Position numbers and translations under genes: made by a program. The notes beneath the pieces are model-generated. The model was not told the origin of the DNA and searched no databases. It was given only the letters and a program-made list of their open reading frames with translations. A stretch of 64,000 nucleotides of DNA from Bradyrhizobium huanghuaihaiense (GTDB taxonomy: Bacteria; Pseudomonadota; Alphaproteobacteria; Rhizobiales; Xanthobacteraceae), in NCBI RefSeq assembly GCF_007830635.1, contig NZ_VLLA01000016.1, positions 124,001 to 188,000 of the forward strand. The letters are read 5' to 3'. Positions 48,588 to 56,538 of the stretch are shown here, piece after piece; position 1 is the stretch's first letter; each line of letters opens with the position of its first letter.

Positions 48588-49913
48588 CTACGGCTTCGAA
48601 AACGTCACCCGATACAGCGCCGGATACCTTGCGCCCTGCAAACCACCACGCGCAACGTAGAACGCGATCAGCGCGCACCACAGCCCGGCATTGCCGAACG
48701 ACTGCAGCGCCAGCCAGACGCCGAAGAAGATCGCGAGCGATAGCAGCATCAGGTTGCGCATCTCGCGCGCCCAGGTCGCGCCGACAAAGATGCCGTCGAA
48801 GCCGAACGCGAACACGCCGGGGATGGGCGCAAGCACGATGAACGGCAGGAAATCGCGCGCGGCGCGGCGGACGTCCTCGCTCGCCGTCATGAAGTTGATG
48901 ATATCAGGTCCGAACAGCGCGAACAGCACGGCGACGACCAGCGCGAAGCCGAGCCCCCACAGCAGCACCAGCCGGGTCGAGTCCGCAAATCCCCTCGCAT
49001 CGCGCGCGCCAAAGGTGCGGCCGCAGAGCTGCTGGGCCGCATTGGCGAGGCCGTCGAGGAAGAAGGCGCTGACCAGGAGGAAATTGTTGAGCACGGAGTT
49101 CGCGGCAAGCGTGACGTCGCCGGCGCGCGCGCCCTTGGCGGTGAAGAACAGGAATACGGCGATCAGCGCCGCGGTGCGGATCAGGATGTCGGTGTTGACC
49201 GCCAGCAGCCGCATCAGCTTTGCGCGATCGAACAGCTGCACGCGGGGAATGGCAAAGCCGCCATCCGCATGGCGCCGGCAGACGATGAAGCCCAGCACGA
49301 AGCCGATCGTCTCCGATAGCAGCGCGGCGATCGCCGCACCCGCGATGCCGGTGTCGTAGACCAGCACCAGCAAAATCGTCGCCGCCATGTTGATGAGGTT
49401 GATGACGACCTGCAGCAGCAGCGCCGGATTGGCGCGGGCCTGTCCCACCAGCCAGCCGAGGATGACGTAATTGGCAAAGGCGAAGGGCGACGACCAGATC
49501 CGGATCATGAAATAGGTCTTTGCCGCCTGCGTCACACCCGCGCTGCCGCCCATCAGGTCGAACAGCCCGGCGGAGAGCGGCAATTGCAGGGCGATCAGCG
49601 CCGCGCCGATCAGGCCTGCGACGATGAAGCCGCGCACCAGGATCACGGTCTGCTCGCGCGTCTCGCCCGCGCCGAGCGCCTGCGCGGTGAAGGCCAGCGT
49701 GCTCATGCGCAGGAAGCCGAACAGCCAGAACAGGCAGTCGAAGATCACGGATGCCATCGCGACGCCGCCGAGCAGCGCCGCATCGTCGAGCCGGCCGATC
49801 GCGGTGGTCGAGACCACGCCGATCAGCGGCGTCGTGAGGTTCGCGACCATCGCGGGACCGGCGATAGCGAACACCTGGCGGGAGCCGATTTTGAGTTGAA
49901 CAGGCGCGTGCAT
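48588..49913 (-). CDS. MATE-family exporter, DinF type
   Basis: A 441-residue protein with twelve TM segments. MATE/DinF pattern: QVFAIAGPAMVANLTTPLIGVVSTTAIGRL, FGFLRMSTLAFTAQALGAGE, ILGWLVGQARANPALLLQVVINLINMAATILL and ANSVLNNFLLVSAFFLDGLANAAQQLCGRTFGA. The DinF subgroup is linked to export of toxic small molecules. The gene starts 1 bp after the MBL hydrolase stop, so both share a transcript with it. Confidence 0.88.
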   Translation of the reverse strand: MHAPVQLKIGSRQVFAIAGPAMVANLTTPLIGVVSTTAIGRLDDAALLGGVAMASVIFDCLFWLFGFLRMSTLAFTAQALGAGETREQTVILVRGFIVAGLIGAALIALQLPLSAGLFDLMGGSAGVTQAAKTYFMIRIWSSPFAFANYVILGWLVGQARANPALLLQVVINLINMAATILLVLVYDTGIAGAAIAALLSETIGFVLGFIVCRRHADGGFAIPRVQLFDRAKLMRLLAVNTDILIRTAALIAVFLFFTAKGARAGDVTLAANSVLNNFLLVSAFFLDGLANAAQQLCGRTFGARDARGFADSTRLVLLWGLGFALVVAVLFALFGPDIINFMTASEDVRRAARDFLPFIVLAPIPGVFAFGFDGIFVGATWAREMRNLMLLSLAIFFGVWLALQSFGNAGLWCALIAFYVARGGLQGARYPALYRVTFSKP

Positions 49914-49914
49914 G

Positions 49915-50649
49915 TCAGAACACGAGCACCATGCCGTCTTCGGCGGCGAGGTGCGGCACGTCGTCCAGGCGCGACAGCATATCGTCGCTCATATGGGTGA
50001 GGACGAGGCGTTTTGCGCCGATTGCTGGCAGATGCTGTTCCAAGGTCTTCAGGCTGAGATGGTTCTTGACCACCTTCTCGTACATATAGGCTTCGCCGAT
50101 GAAAAGGTCCGCGCCATGCGCCAGCGGAATGAGCGTCTCCGTCCATTCGGTATCGGCACTGTAGGCGAGCGTGCGGCCCTCGGCCGCGACGCGGTAGGCG
50201 AGGAAGGGACCGCCGGAGTCACCGTGCACGACCGGGTAGGGCGTCACAGTCACGGCGCCGAAGCTTCGGCTCTGCCCGGGCGCGAGCTCGACGACGTTGA
50301 GCTCGAAGCGCTGCCTGGTCTTGGAAGAATGCTCGAACAGCGCTTCCATCACCTGGACGAGCCGCGTCTCGATGCCTTCCGGGCCCGCGATCGTCAGCGG
50401 CCGCGTTCGCCGCGAGAATTGCGCGTCGAGCAGGAAGAACGGCAGGCCGGCGAAATGATCGCCATGGAAATGCGTGATGAGAATGAGATCGATGTCGCCC
50501 CGCTCGATCTCGGGCCGCTTCAGCGCCGGCAGGGCCGACGCGCCGCAATCGATCAGGAAGTTCGCTTCGCGCCCGGAGACATGGAAGCAGGTGTTGAGCC
50601 TGCCGCCGGAGCCGAAGGCGTCACCGCAGCCGACGAAACGCAGTTGCAT
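49915..50649 (-). CDS. MBL-fold metallo-hydrolase, RNase Z-like
   Basis: A 244-residue metallo-beta-lactamase-fold protein: MQLRFVGCGDAFGSGGRLNTCF, ILITHFHGDHFAGLPFFL (HxHxDH), VVHGDSGGPFLAYR, LAYSADTEWTETLIPLAHGADLFIGEAYM and KRLVLTHMSDDML. The pattern is that of RNase Z/AtsA-like hydrolases without the exosite arm; substrate unknown. It lies upstream of and abuts the MATE gene. Confidence 0.85.
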   Translation of the reverse strand: MQLRFVGCGDAFGSGGRLNTCFHVSGREANFLIDCGASALPALKRPEIERGDIDLILITHFHGDHFAGLPFFLLDAQFSRRTRPLTIAGPEGIETRLVQVMEALFEHSSKTRQRFELNVVELAPGQSRSFGAVTVTPYPVVHGDSGGPFLAYRVAAEGRTLAYSADTEWTETLIPLAHGADLFIGEAYMYEKVVKNHLSLKTLEQHLPAIGAKRLVLTHMSDDMLSRLDDVPHLAAEDGMVLVF

Positions 50650-50676
50650 CGGCTGCGCACTCCCTGAATCACGTAC

Positions 50677-50982
50677 TTACCGGCCGCGCGGCGCGCCGAA
50701 CACGCGCGAGAGCAGCCAGATCGGGATCACGATGACCGCGCCGAGCAGGAAGTAGCGCCACAGCCAGTTGATGGTATCGAAGCCGAGATCCCACAGACGC
50801 TGGAACAACAGGCGGATGCTGTAGATGATGTTCCAGGGATCGAACCCGATCGCGGCGAGCACGACGCCGACCAGGATCGAGAGCAGGACGAGGCGAAACG
50901 CGACCGCCAACGGCGAGCCGCCGAGAAAGCGGTTCAGGCCGTCGCTGCGGCCGGCCGGCAAATCTCTGACGTCTTGGACCAT
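50677..50982 (-). CDS. DUF6460 small membrane protein
   Basis: A 101-residue protein with two TM helices: GLNRFLGGSPLAVAFRLVLLSILVGVVLAAIGFDPW and FDTINWLWRYFLLGAVIVIPIWLLSRVFG in segments. This pattern is a conserved Rhizobiales family of unknown role. ATG 50982 has GGAG upstream. It is 27 bp before the MBL gene and could head the three-gene operon. Confidence 0.75.
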   Translation of the reverse strand: MVQDVRDLPAGRSDGLNRFLGGSPLAVAFRLVLLSILVGVVLAAIGFDPWNIIYSIRLLFQRLWDLGFDTINWLWRYFLLGAVIVIPIWLLSRVFGAPRGR

Positions 50983-51109
50983 CGCAAACTCCTCGGGCGG
51001 ATTCGACCCTATTATAGGGCACGGCGGGGGACATGGGGAACCCGCAACGACGCGTCAATCGGGTTACGGGAGTTTAATTCGGGCGGTGCGAACCGCGGGC
51101 TGGCTGCAA

Positions 51110-51227
51110 CCTCTCCCGCTTGCGGGAGAGGTCGCGCCGAAGGCGCGGGTGAGGGCTCTCGCCTCTGGGGGAGTGTCCCAATGTGGAGACACCCTCTCCC
51201 CAACCCTCTCCCGCAAGCGGGAGAGGG
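51110..51227. repeat. CTCTCCC-type long repeat, copy B
   Basis: Same plan as 41834-41950: CCTCTCCCGCTTGCGGGAGAGG, an internal GCGCCGAAGGCGC stem, GGAGACACCCTCTCCCC, and CTCTCCCGCAAGCGGGAGAG. Confidence 0.85.
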
Positions 51228-51238
51228 AGCGCACCTGT

Positions 51239-52906
51239 TCACACCTCAATCTCCGCCGGCTCCGCCTTCAGCATCCTTTCCAGCGTCTCCAGCCTATCCG
51301 CCTCGCGCGGCGGCTTGTCCCAGCGCAGGCGGCTGATGCGGGGAAAGCGCATGGCGATGCCGGATTTGTGCCGCGGCGAGCGCTGCAGGCCTTCGAAGGC
51401 GACCTCCAGCACCAGCCCCTTGTCGCCCTCGTGCACGACATGGCGCACGGGACCGAATTTTTCCGTGGTGTTACGGCGAACGAAGCGGTCGATCTGCAGC
51501 AGCTCCTCGTCGGTGAAGCCGAAATATGCTTTGCCGACCGGCACCAGCTCGTCCCCGGCCTCGCCTGAGGTCCAGACGCCAAAGGTGTAGTCGGAGTAAT
51601 AGGACGAGCGCTTGCCGTGGCCGCGCTGCGCATACATCAGCACGGCATCGATGATGTGCGGATCGCGCTTCCATTTCCACCACTGGCCCTTCGGCCGCCC
51701 CGGCAGATAGGGCGCATCGCGCCGCTTCAGCATCACGCCCTCGACGGCGTCCGCGTCTTCGCCGGCGCCGGCGCCGGCGCTCGCGGGATCGGCGCGCGCC
51801 GCGGTCAGCGCCTCCCAGCTCGCGAAGGGAACGGTGGGCGACAGATCAATGCGAGGATCGCCAAGCTTCCTGACGAATGTCTCCAGCCGTTCGCGCCGCT
51901 CCGCGAACGGCAGCTCGCGCAGATCATTCTCGTCATCACCGAGCAGATCGTAGGCGCGCAGGTGAATCGGAAACTTCTTGATCAGCTTGGGCGAGACGAC
52001 CTTGCGGTTGAGGCGCTGTTGCAGGACGTTGAAACTCTGCACGCGGCCTTCGCGCAGGATCAGCAGCTCGCCGTCGATCGCGCCCGGCAGCCGCAGCGAC
52101 GGCACGAGATCCGGAAAGCTGCCGGTGATGTCCTCGCCGGTGCGCGAATAGAGGCGCGCCGTGATGTGGCCGCGCTCGTCCCGGCCGGCGACCGCCTGCA
52201 CGCGGATACCGTCCCATTTCCATTCGGCGATGTAGTCGGCGGGATCGAGTGTGGCGAAATCCGCATCCTCGATCGCATGCGCCAGCATCACGGGCCGGAA
52301 CGGCGCGGGATCGCGATTGACAGGCTTTTCGCCGCGGCCTTCCAGCCAGGCGAACAGGTCGAGATAAGGTGGGCTGAGTCCCGGCCAGATCAGCTCGATC
52401 TCGTGCGGATCCTTGTCGCCGAGCGCGGCGGCCGCAGTCTTGGCGAGGCGCGCGGAGATACCGATCCGCAGCGCCCCGGTAACGAGCTTCAGGAGGGCCC
52501 AGCGGCCGGTCTCGTCTAGCTCGTCGAGCCAGCGTTCGAGCTGCTTCGGCAACTCGGTCTTGCCGAGTGTGCGCAGCGTGGTGACGACCTCGGTGAGGGT
52601 TGGGGGAGGCGGGTTGTTGTGGGCGGCGAGTTCGGCCTTCGGCCACATCAGCGCGACCGTCTCCGAGAGATCGCCGACATAGTCGTAGCTCAACCCGAAC
52701 AGCACCTCATCGGCGCGCGCCGCGATCAGATCGCGGATCAGCGCCGGCTTGGCGTGCTTGAAGCTGAGCGCGCCGGTCAGCGCGGCCAGCGCATAGCCGC
52801 GGTCGGGATCGCCGACCTCGCGGAAATAGCCGGTGATCAGCCGCAGCTTGTTGTTGCGGCCGGGCTCGTAGGCGAGGCGGTCGAGCAATTCGGCGAAGCG
52901 GTTCAT
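51239..52906 (-). CDS. ATP-dependent DNA ligase of the ligase-associated repair set
   Basis: A 555-residue ligase of the PP_1105/TIGR04120-type family ('cisplatin damage response' ligase). The catalytic Lys230 is in YIAEWKWDGIRVQ (motif I); GAIDGELLILREG is motif III, VEGVMLKRRDAPYLPGR motif IV, and KGQWWKWKRDP motif V. The N-terminal ~200 residues are the DNA-binding domain. Its start overlaps the exonuclease stop by ATGA. It works with the exonuclease, helicase and PdeM phosphoesterase, which lie nearby on the other strand. Confidence 0.93.
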   Translation of the reverse strand: MNRFAELLDRLAYEPGRNNKLRLITGYFREVGDPDRGYALAALTGALSFKHAKPALIRDLIAARADEVLFGLSYDYVGDLSETVALMWPKAELAAHNNPPPPTLTEVVTTLRTLGKTELPKQLERWLDELDETGRWALLKLVTGALRIGISARLAKTAAAALGDKDPHEIELIWPGLSPPYLDLFAWLEGRGEKPVNRDPAPFRPVMLAHAIEDADFATLDPADYIAEWKWDGIRVQAVAGRDERGHITARLYSRTGEDITGSFPDLVPSLRLPGAIDGELLILREGRVQSFNVLQQRLNRKVVSPKLIKKFPIHLRAYDLLGDDENDLRELPFAERRERLETFVRKLGDPRIDLSPTVPFASWEALTAARADPASAGAGAGEDADAVEGVMLKRRDAPYLPGRPKGQWWKWKRDPHIIDAVLMYAQRGHGKRSSYYSDYTFGVWTSGEAGDELVPVGKAYFGFTDEELLQIDRFVRRNTTEKFGPVRHVVHEGDKGLVLEVAFEGLQRSPRHKSGIAMRFPRISRLRWDKPPREADRLETLERMLKAEPAEIEV

Positions 52907-53940
52907 GCCTCAGTCTCGCCGGCGTCAGGCGTCTCGCTCTCCTCCTCGTCGCCGTAGCCGACGAGATCGAGCGGCTGCGCCTTCAGGCCTTTGCTCCGGC
53001 ACCAATGCACCAGCGCATCTTCCTGGCCGTGGGTGACCCAGATCTCGCCGGCGCCGGTCGCCGCGATGGTCGTGGTGAGACCATCCCAATCGGCATGATC
53101 GGAGATCACCAAAGGCAATTCGACGCCGCCCTGCCGCGCCCGGGCGCGCACGCGCATCCAGCCCGAGGCAAAGGCGGTGACCGGGTCGGGAAAGCGCCGG
53201 GCCCAGATATCCGACGTGGCCGACGGTGGCGCCAGCGTGATGGTGCCGGCCAGCGCCGCCTTCTTCATGCCGGCCGCCGGCCTGAGCTCACCCAGTTCGA
53301 TCCCGCGGCTCTGGTAGTAGGACGTGATCTTCTCCATCGCGCCATGCAGATAGATCGGCGCGTCATAGCCGGCCCGCCGCAGCAGCGCGATCACGCGCTG
53401 TGCCTTGCCGAGCGAGTAGGCGCCGACGAGGTGCGCGCGCTCCGGAAACAGCGCGACCGAGGCCAGCAGCTTCTTCACCTCGTCGGCCGCATCGCCATGC
53501 CGGAACACCGGCAGGCCGAACGTCGCCTCGGTGATGAAGACGTCGCAGGGCACCAGCTCGAATGGCGTGCAGGTCGGATCTAGCGCGTCCTTGTAGTCGC
53601 CGGAGGCGACGATGCAGGTGTCCTTGCACGTCACAGCGATCTGCGCCGAGCCCAGCACGTGGCCGGCCGGGTGGAATTTCACGCGGACGTCGCCGAGGCG
53701 GATCTCCTCGCCATAGCGGATGACTTGCGTCGAGCCGGCAAAGTTCTCGCCATAGCGCAGCCGCATCATGTCGAGCGTTTCCTGCGTCGCCAGCACCGCG
53801 CCATGGCCGGCGCGGGCATGGTCGGAATGGCCGTGGGTGATCACGGCCCGCTCGACGGGGCGGACAGGGTCGATATGGAAGCCGCCGGGCTTGCAGCACA
53901 GGCCGGCAGCAGCTGGCAGCAGGATCTCTTGCGGACGCAT
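52903..53940 (-). CDS. Ligase-associated DNA exonuclease (MBL/beta-CASP type)
   Basis: About 345 residues. The metallo-beta-lactamase motif VITHGHSDHARAG gives ligands His36, His38, Asp40, His41; HPAGHVLGSAQI, ASGDYKDALDPT and VISDHADWDGL complete the fold, with an SNM1/CPSF-like beta-CASP segment between. This is the TIGR04122-type exonuclease encoded with the ligase. It ends in an acidic tail. Start ATG 53940 (MRPQEILLPAAAGL); further upstream ATGs are possible. Confidence 0.9.
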   Translation of the reverse strand: MRPQEILLPAAAGLCCKPGGFHIDPVRPVERAVITHGHSDHARAGHGAVLATQETLDMMRLRYGENFAGSTQVIRYGEEIRLGDVRVKFHPAGHVLGSAQIAVTCKDTCIVASGDYKDALDPTCTPFELVPCDVFITEATFGLPVFRHGDAADEVKKLLASVALFPERAHLVGAYSLGKAQRVIALLRRAGYDAPIYLHGAMEKITSYYQSRGIELGELRPAAGMKKAALAGTITLAPPSATSDIWARRFPDPVTAFASGWMRVRARARQGGVELPLVISDHADWDGLTTTIAATGAGEIWVTHGQEDALVHWCRSKGLKAQPLDLVGYGDEEESETPDAGETEA

Positions 53941-54179
53941 GGACGTCATATAGGCAGCGGTGCCCCGATATTCACCCGTCACGCGCGGGCTTGCCGTCTC
54001 CGCTAGGCTTCGCCGGCCCGATGGTGTAAAAGCCTGCCGAAGCCATTTGGCGGAGGCGGGACCCGCGCATCCATCGCCCTAAACAGTTCCTTTCTTGATG
54101 GATTGCCGGGTCAGGCCCGGCAATGACGAGTGTTGGTTCCTCAATGCCGCTCCGCCTGTTCCTGACCTCCGGCGATCTC

Positions 54180-55070
54180 ATGGCCGACCGCCGTTTCGAG
54201 TTCGCGCGCGACCTCCAGCTCAAGGGCGATCTGCCCGCCGCCGCGGACCTGATCGAGCAGGCGATCGAGCTCGCGCCCAACTTCACCTCGGCCTGGTTCA
54301 CGCTCGGCGAGATCCGTCAGCAGCTCGGCGAGCGCGACAAGGCAATCGAAGCCTTCCGCAAGGCGCGCGACTCCGATCCGGAGGATCAGCACGGCGCCGG
54401 CCTGCATCTGATGCGGCTCGGCGATGCGCAAGTTGCGGAGATGCCCAAGGCCTATGTCCAGGCGCTGTTCGATCAATACGCGCCGCGCTTCGAGCACGCG
54501 CTGATCAACGATCTCGGCTATCGCGCCCCCGCGCTGATCTTCAAGGCGGTGCTGGCCGCGCGCGTCACCGCGAAGAAGCCGGCCTTCTTCAAGCGCACCA
54601 TCGATCTCGGCTGCGGCACCGGGCTTGCGGCGGCCGCCTTCGCCCAGCAGGTCGACCATTTCATCGGCATCGACCTGTCGCCCGGCATGATCAAGGAAGC
54701 GCGCGCGACGAACCTCTATGCCGAGCTCGAAGTTGCCGACATGATCGAGGGCCTGCGCACGAAGAGTGACGGATGCGCGAACCTCGTCGTCGCCGCGGAC
54801 GCGTTCGTCTATCTCTCCGATCTCGCGCCGGTGCTGACCGAAGCAACGCGCGTGCTCGTATCGGGCGGCGTGCTCGCCTTCACGCTGGAGACGCATGACG
54901 GCACCGGCATCGTGCTCGGCGAAGCCCTGCGCTATGCCCATTCGGCGGAATATGTCCGCGGTGCCATCGCGAAAGCCGGGCTCAAGCTGTTGACGCTGGA
55001 GCCGGCCTCGCCGCGCAACGAGAACAACGAGCCGGTGCGCGGTCTCGTCGTCGTCGCCGAGAAAACTTGA
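54180..55070 (+). CDS. TPR-containing SAM-dependent methyltransferase
   Basis: A 296-residue protein. Residues 1-75 hold two tetratricopeptide-like units (FEFARDLQLKGDLPAAADLIEQAIELAP, AWFTLGEIRQQLGERDKAIEAFRKARDSDP). Residues 115-290 are a class I methyltransferase with motif I RTIDLGCGTGLAAAAFA and FIGIDLSPGMIKEAR. The TPR part suggests a protein target. It is divergent from the exonuclease gene, 240 bp away. ATG 54180 or 54144 may be the start. Confidence 0.85.
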   Translation: MADRRFEFARDLQLKGDLPAAADLIEQAIELAPNFTSAWFTLGEIRQQLGERDKAIEAFRKARDSDPEDQHGAGLHLMRLGDAQVAEMPKAYVQALFDQYAPRFEHALINDLGYRAPALIFKAVLAARVTAKKPAFFKRTIDLGCGTGLAAAAFAQQVDHFIGIDLSPGMIKEARATNLYAELEVADMIEGLRTKSDGCANLVVAADAFVYLSDLAPVLTEATRVLVSGGVLAFTLETHDGTGIVLGEALRYAHSAEYVRGAIAKAGLKLLTLEPASPRNENNEPVRGLVVVAEKT

Positions 55071-55185
55071 GTCTAGGCGCTAATTTACGCTGATTTGAGC
55101 GTCATTGCGTCGCAAAGCGACGACTTCCTACTTGCGAGCCGAGCTGCGATGTCAGCACAATGCGCGCATCAGGGAGAAACAAATA

Positions 55186-56415
55186 ATGACAAAGAATCCA
55201 TCGCGGCGCGATTTCAGCGCCGGTGCGCTCGCTACCATTGCAGCATCCACATTGCCCGCGCCCTACGTCTGGGCCGCGGAGAAGAAATACGATGCGGGTG
55301 CCAGCGACACCGAGATCAAGATCGGGCAGACCGTGCCGCATTCCGGCCCCGGCTCGCTCTACGGCGTGCTCGGGCGCGTCGGCGAAGCCTATTTCCAGAT
55401 GCTGAACGAGAAGGGCGGCATCAACGGACGCAAGGTCAAGTTCCTCACCATGGACGACGCCTACAGCGCGCCGAAATGCGTCGAGGCGACGCGGCGCCTC
55501 GTCGAGCAGGAGGAAGTTCTCGCGCTCTACGGCTCGCTCGGCACCGCGCCGCAGACCGCCGTGCACAAATACCTGAACTCCAAGGGCGTGCCGCAGCTCC
55601 TGCTCAACACCGGCGCGTCGAAGTGGAACAACCCGAAAGAGTTCAAATGGACCATGGCGGGCCTGCCGCTCTATCCGACCGAGGCGCGCATCCTGGCGCG
55701 GCACGTCGTCGCCGTGAAGCCGAATGCGAAGATCGGCATCCTCTACCAGAACGACGATTTCGGCCGCGACTTCCTCGGTCCCTTCAAGAAGGTGCTGGCG
55801 GATGCCGGCGGCACGGCGCAGGTGATCATGGAGCAGACCTACGATCTCACCGAGCCGACCGTCGATTCCCAGCTCATCAATCTCTCCAAGTCGGGCGCCG
55901 ACGTCTTCTACAACATCTCGACCGGCAAGGCCTCGTCGCAGTCGATCCGCAAAGTGGCCGAGCTCGGCTGGAAGCCGCTGCAGCTTCTGTCCGCAGGCTC
56001 CACGGGCCGCTCGATCCTCAACGCCGCCGGCCTTGAGAACGCCACCGGCATCGTCGCCATCCGCTACAACAAGGAGGTCGGCCTGCCCAAATGGGAGAAG
56101 GACCCCGACGTGATGGCGTTCGAGGAGCTGCGCAAGAAGTACACGCCGGCCATCGACCCCGACAACACCATCGCCTTTGCCGGATACGGCCAGGCCGTGA
56201 CCATGGGCGAGATCCTGCGCCGCTGCGGCGACGACCTCACCCGCGCCAACGTCTTGAAGCAGGCGTCCACGCTCGCCGGCTTCCACTCGCCCTATTTCCT
56301 CGACGGCGTCACCTACAGCTACACCCCCGAGGACTACACGCCGATGAAGACGCTGTTCATCTCCACCTTCACCGGCAAGGATTGGGACATCTCCGACAAG
56401 CCGATGTCGGAGTAG
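55186..56415 (+). CDS. Branched-chain amino acid-type ABC binding protein
   Basis: A 409-residue periplasmic-binding protein with a Tat-like leader (SRRDFSAGALATIAASTLPAPYVWA). The ligand fold is that of LivJ-type receptors: IKIGQTVPHSGPGSLYGVLGRVGEAYFQMLNEKGGINGRKV, ATRRLVEQEEVLALYGSLGT and KIGILYQNDDFGRDFLGPFKKVL. No permease or ATPase is adjacent. ATG 55186 follows AGGGAG. It lies inside the otherwise DNA-repair region. Confidence 0.88.
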   Translation: MTKNPSRRDFSAGALATIAASTLPAPYVWAAEKKYDAGASDTEIKIGQTVPHSGPGSLYGVLGRVGEAYFQMLNEKGGINGRKVKFLTMDDAYSAPKCVEATRRLVEQEEVLALYGSLGTAPQTAVHKYLNSKGVPQLLLNTGASKWNNPKEFKWTMAGLPLYPTEARILARHVVAVKPNAKIGILYQNDDFGRDFLGPFKKVLADAGGTAQVIMEQTYDLTEPTVDSQLINLSKSGADVFYNISTGKASSQSIRKVAELGWKPLQLLSAGSTGRSILNAAGLENATGIVAIRYNKEVGLPKWEKDPDVMAFEELRKKYTPAIDPDNTIAFAGYGQAVTMGEILRRCGDDLTRANVLKQASTLAGFHSPYFLDGVTYSYTPEDYTPMKTLFISTFTGKDWDISDKPMSE

Positions 56416-56437
56416 GGACTCTCGGCAATCGAGATGC

Positions 56438-56528
56438 CGTAGGGTGGGCAAAGCGAAGCGTGCCCACCACCTTTTCCGGTCAGAGAGAGATGGTGGGCAC
56501 GGCGCGATGCGCCTTTGCCCACCCTACG
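56438..56528. repeat. GTAGGGTGGGCAAAG palindromic repeat, copy 3
   Basis: Arms identical to those at 15508 and 43009. Its right end is 11 bp from the proposed GTG start of the helicase gene, so it lies in that gene's leader. Confidence 0.85.
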
Positions 56529-56538
56529 GGAGCTCGTC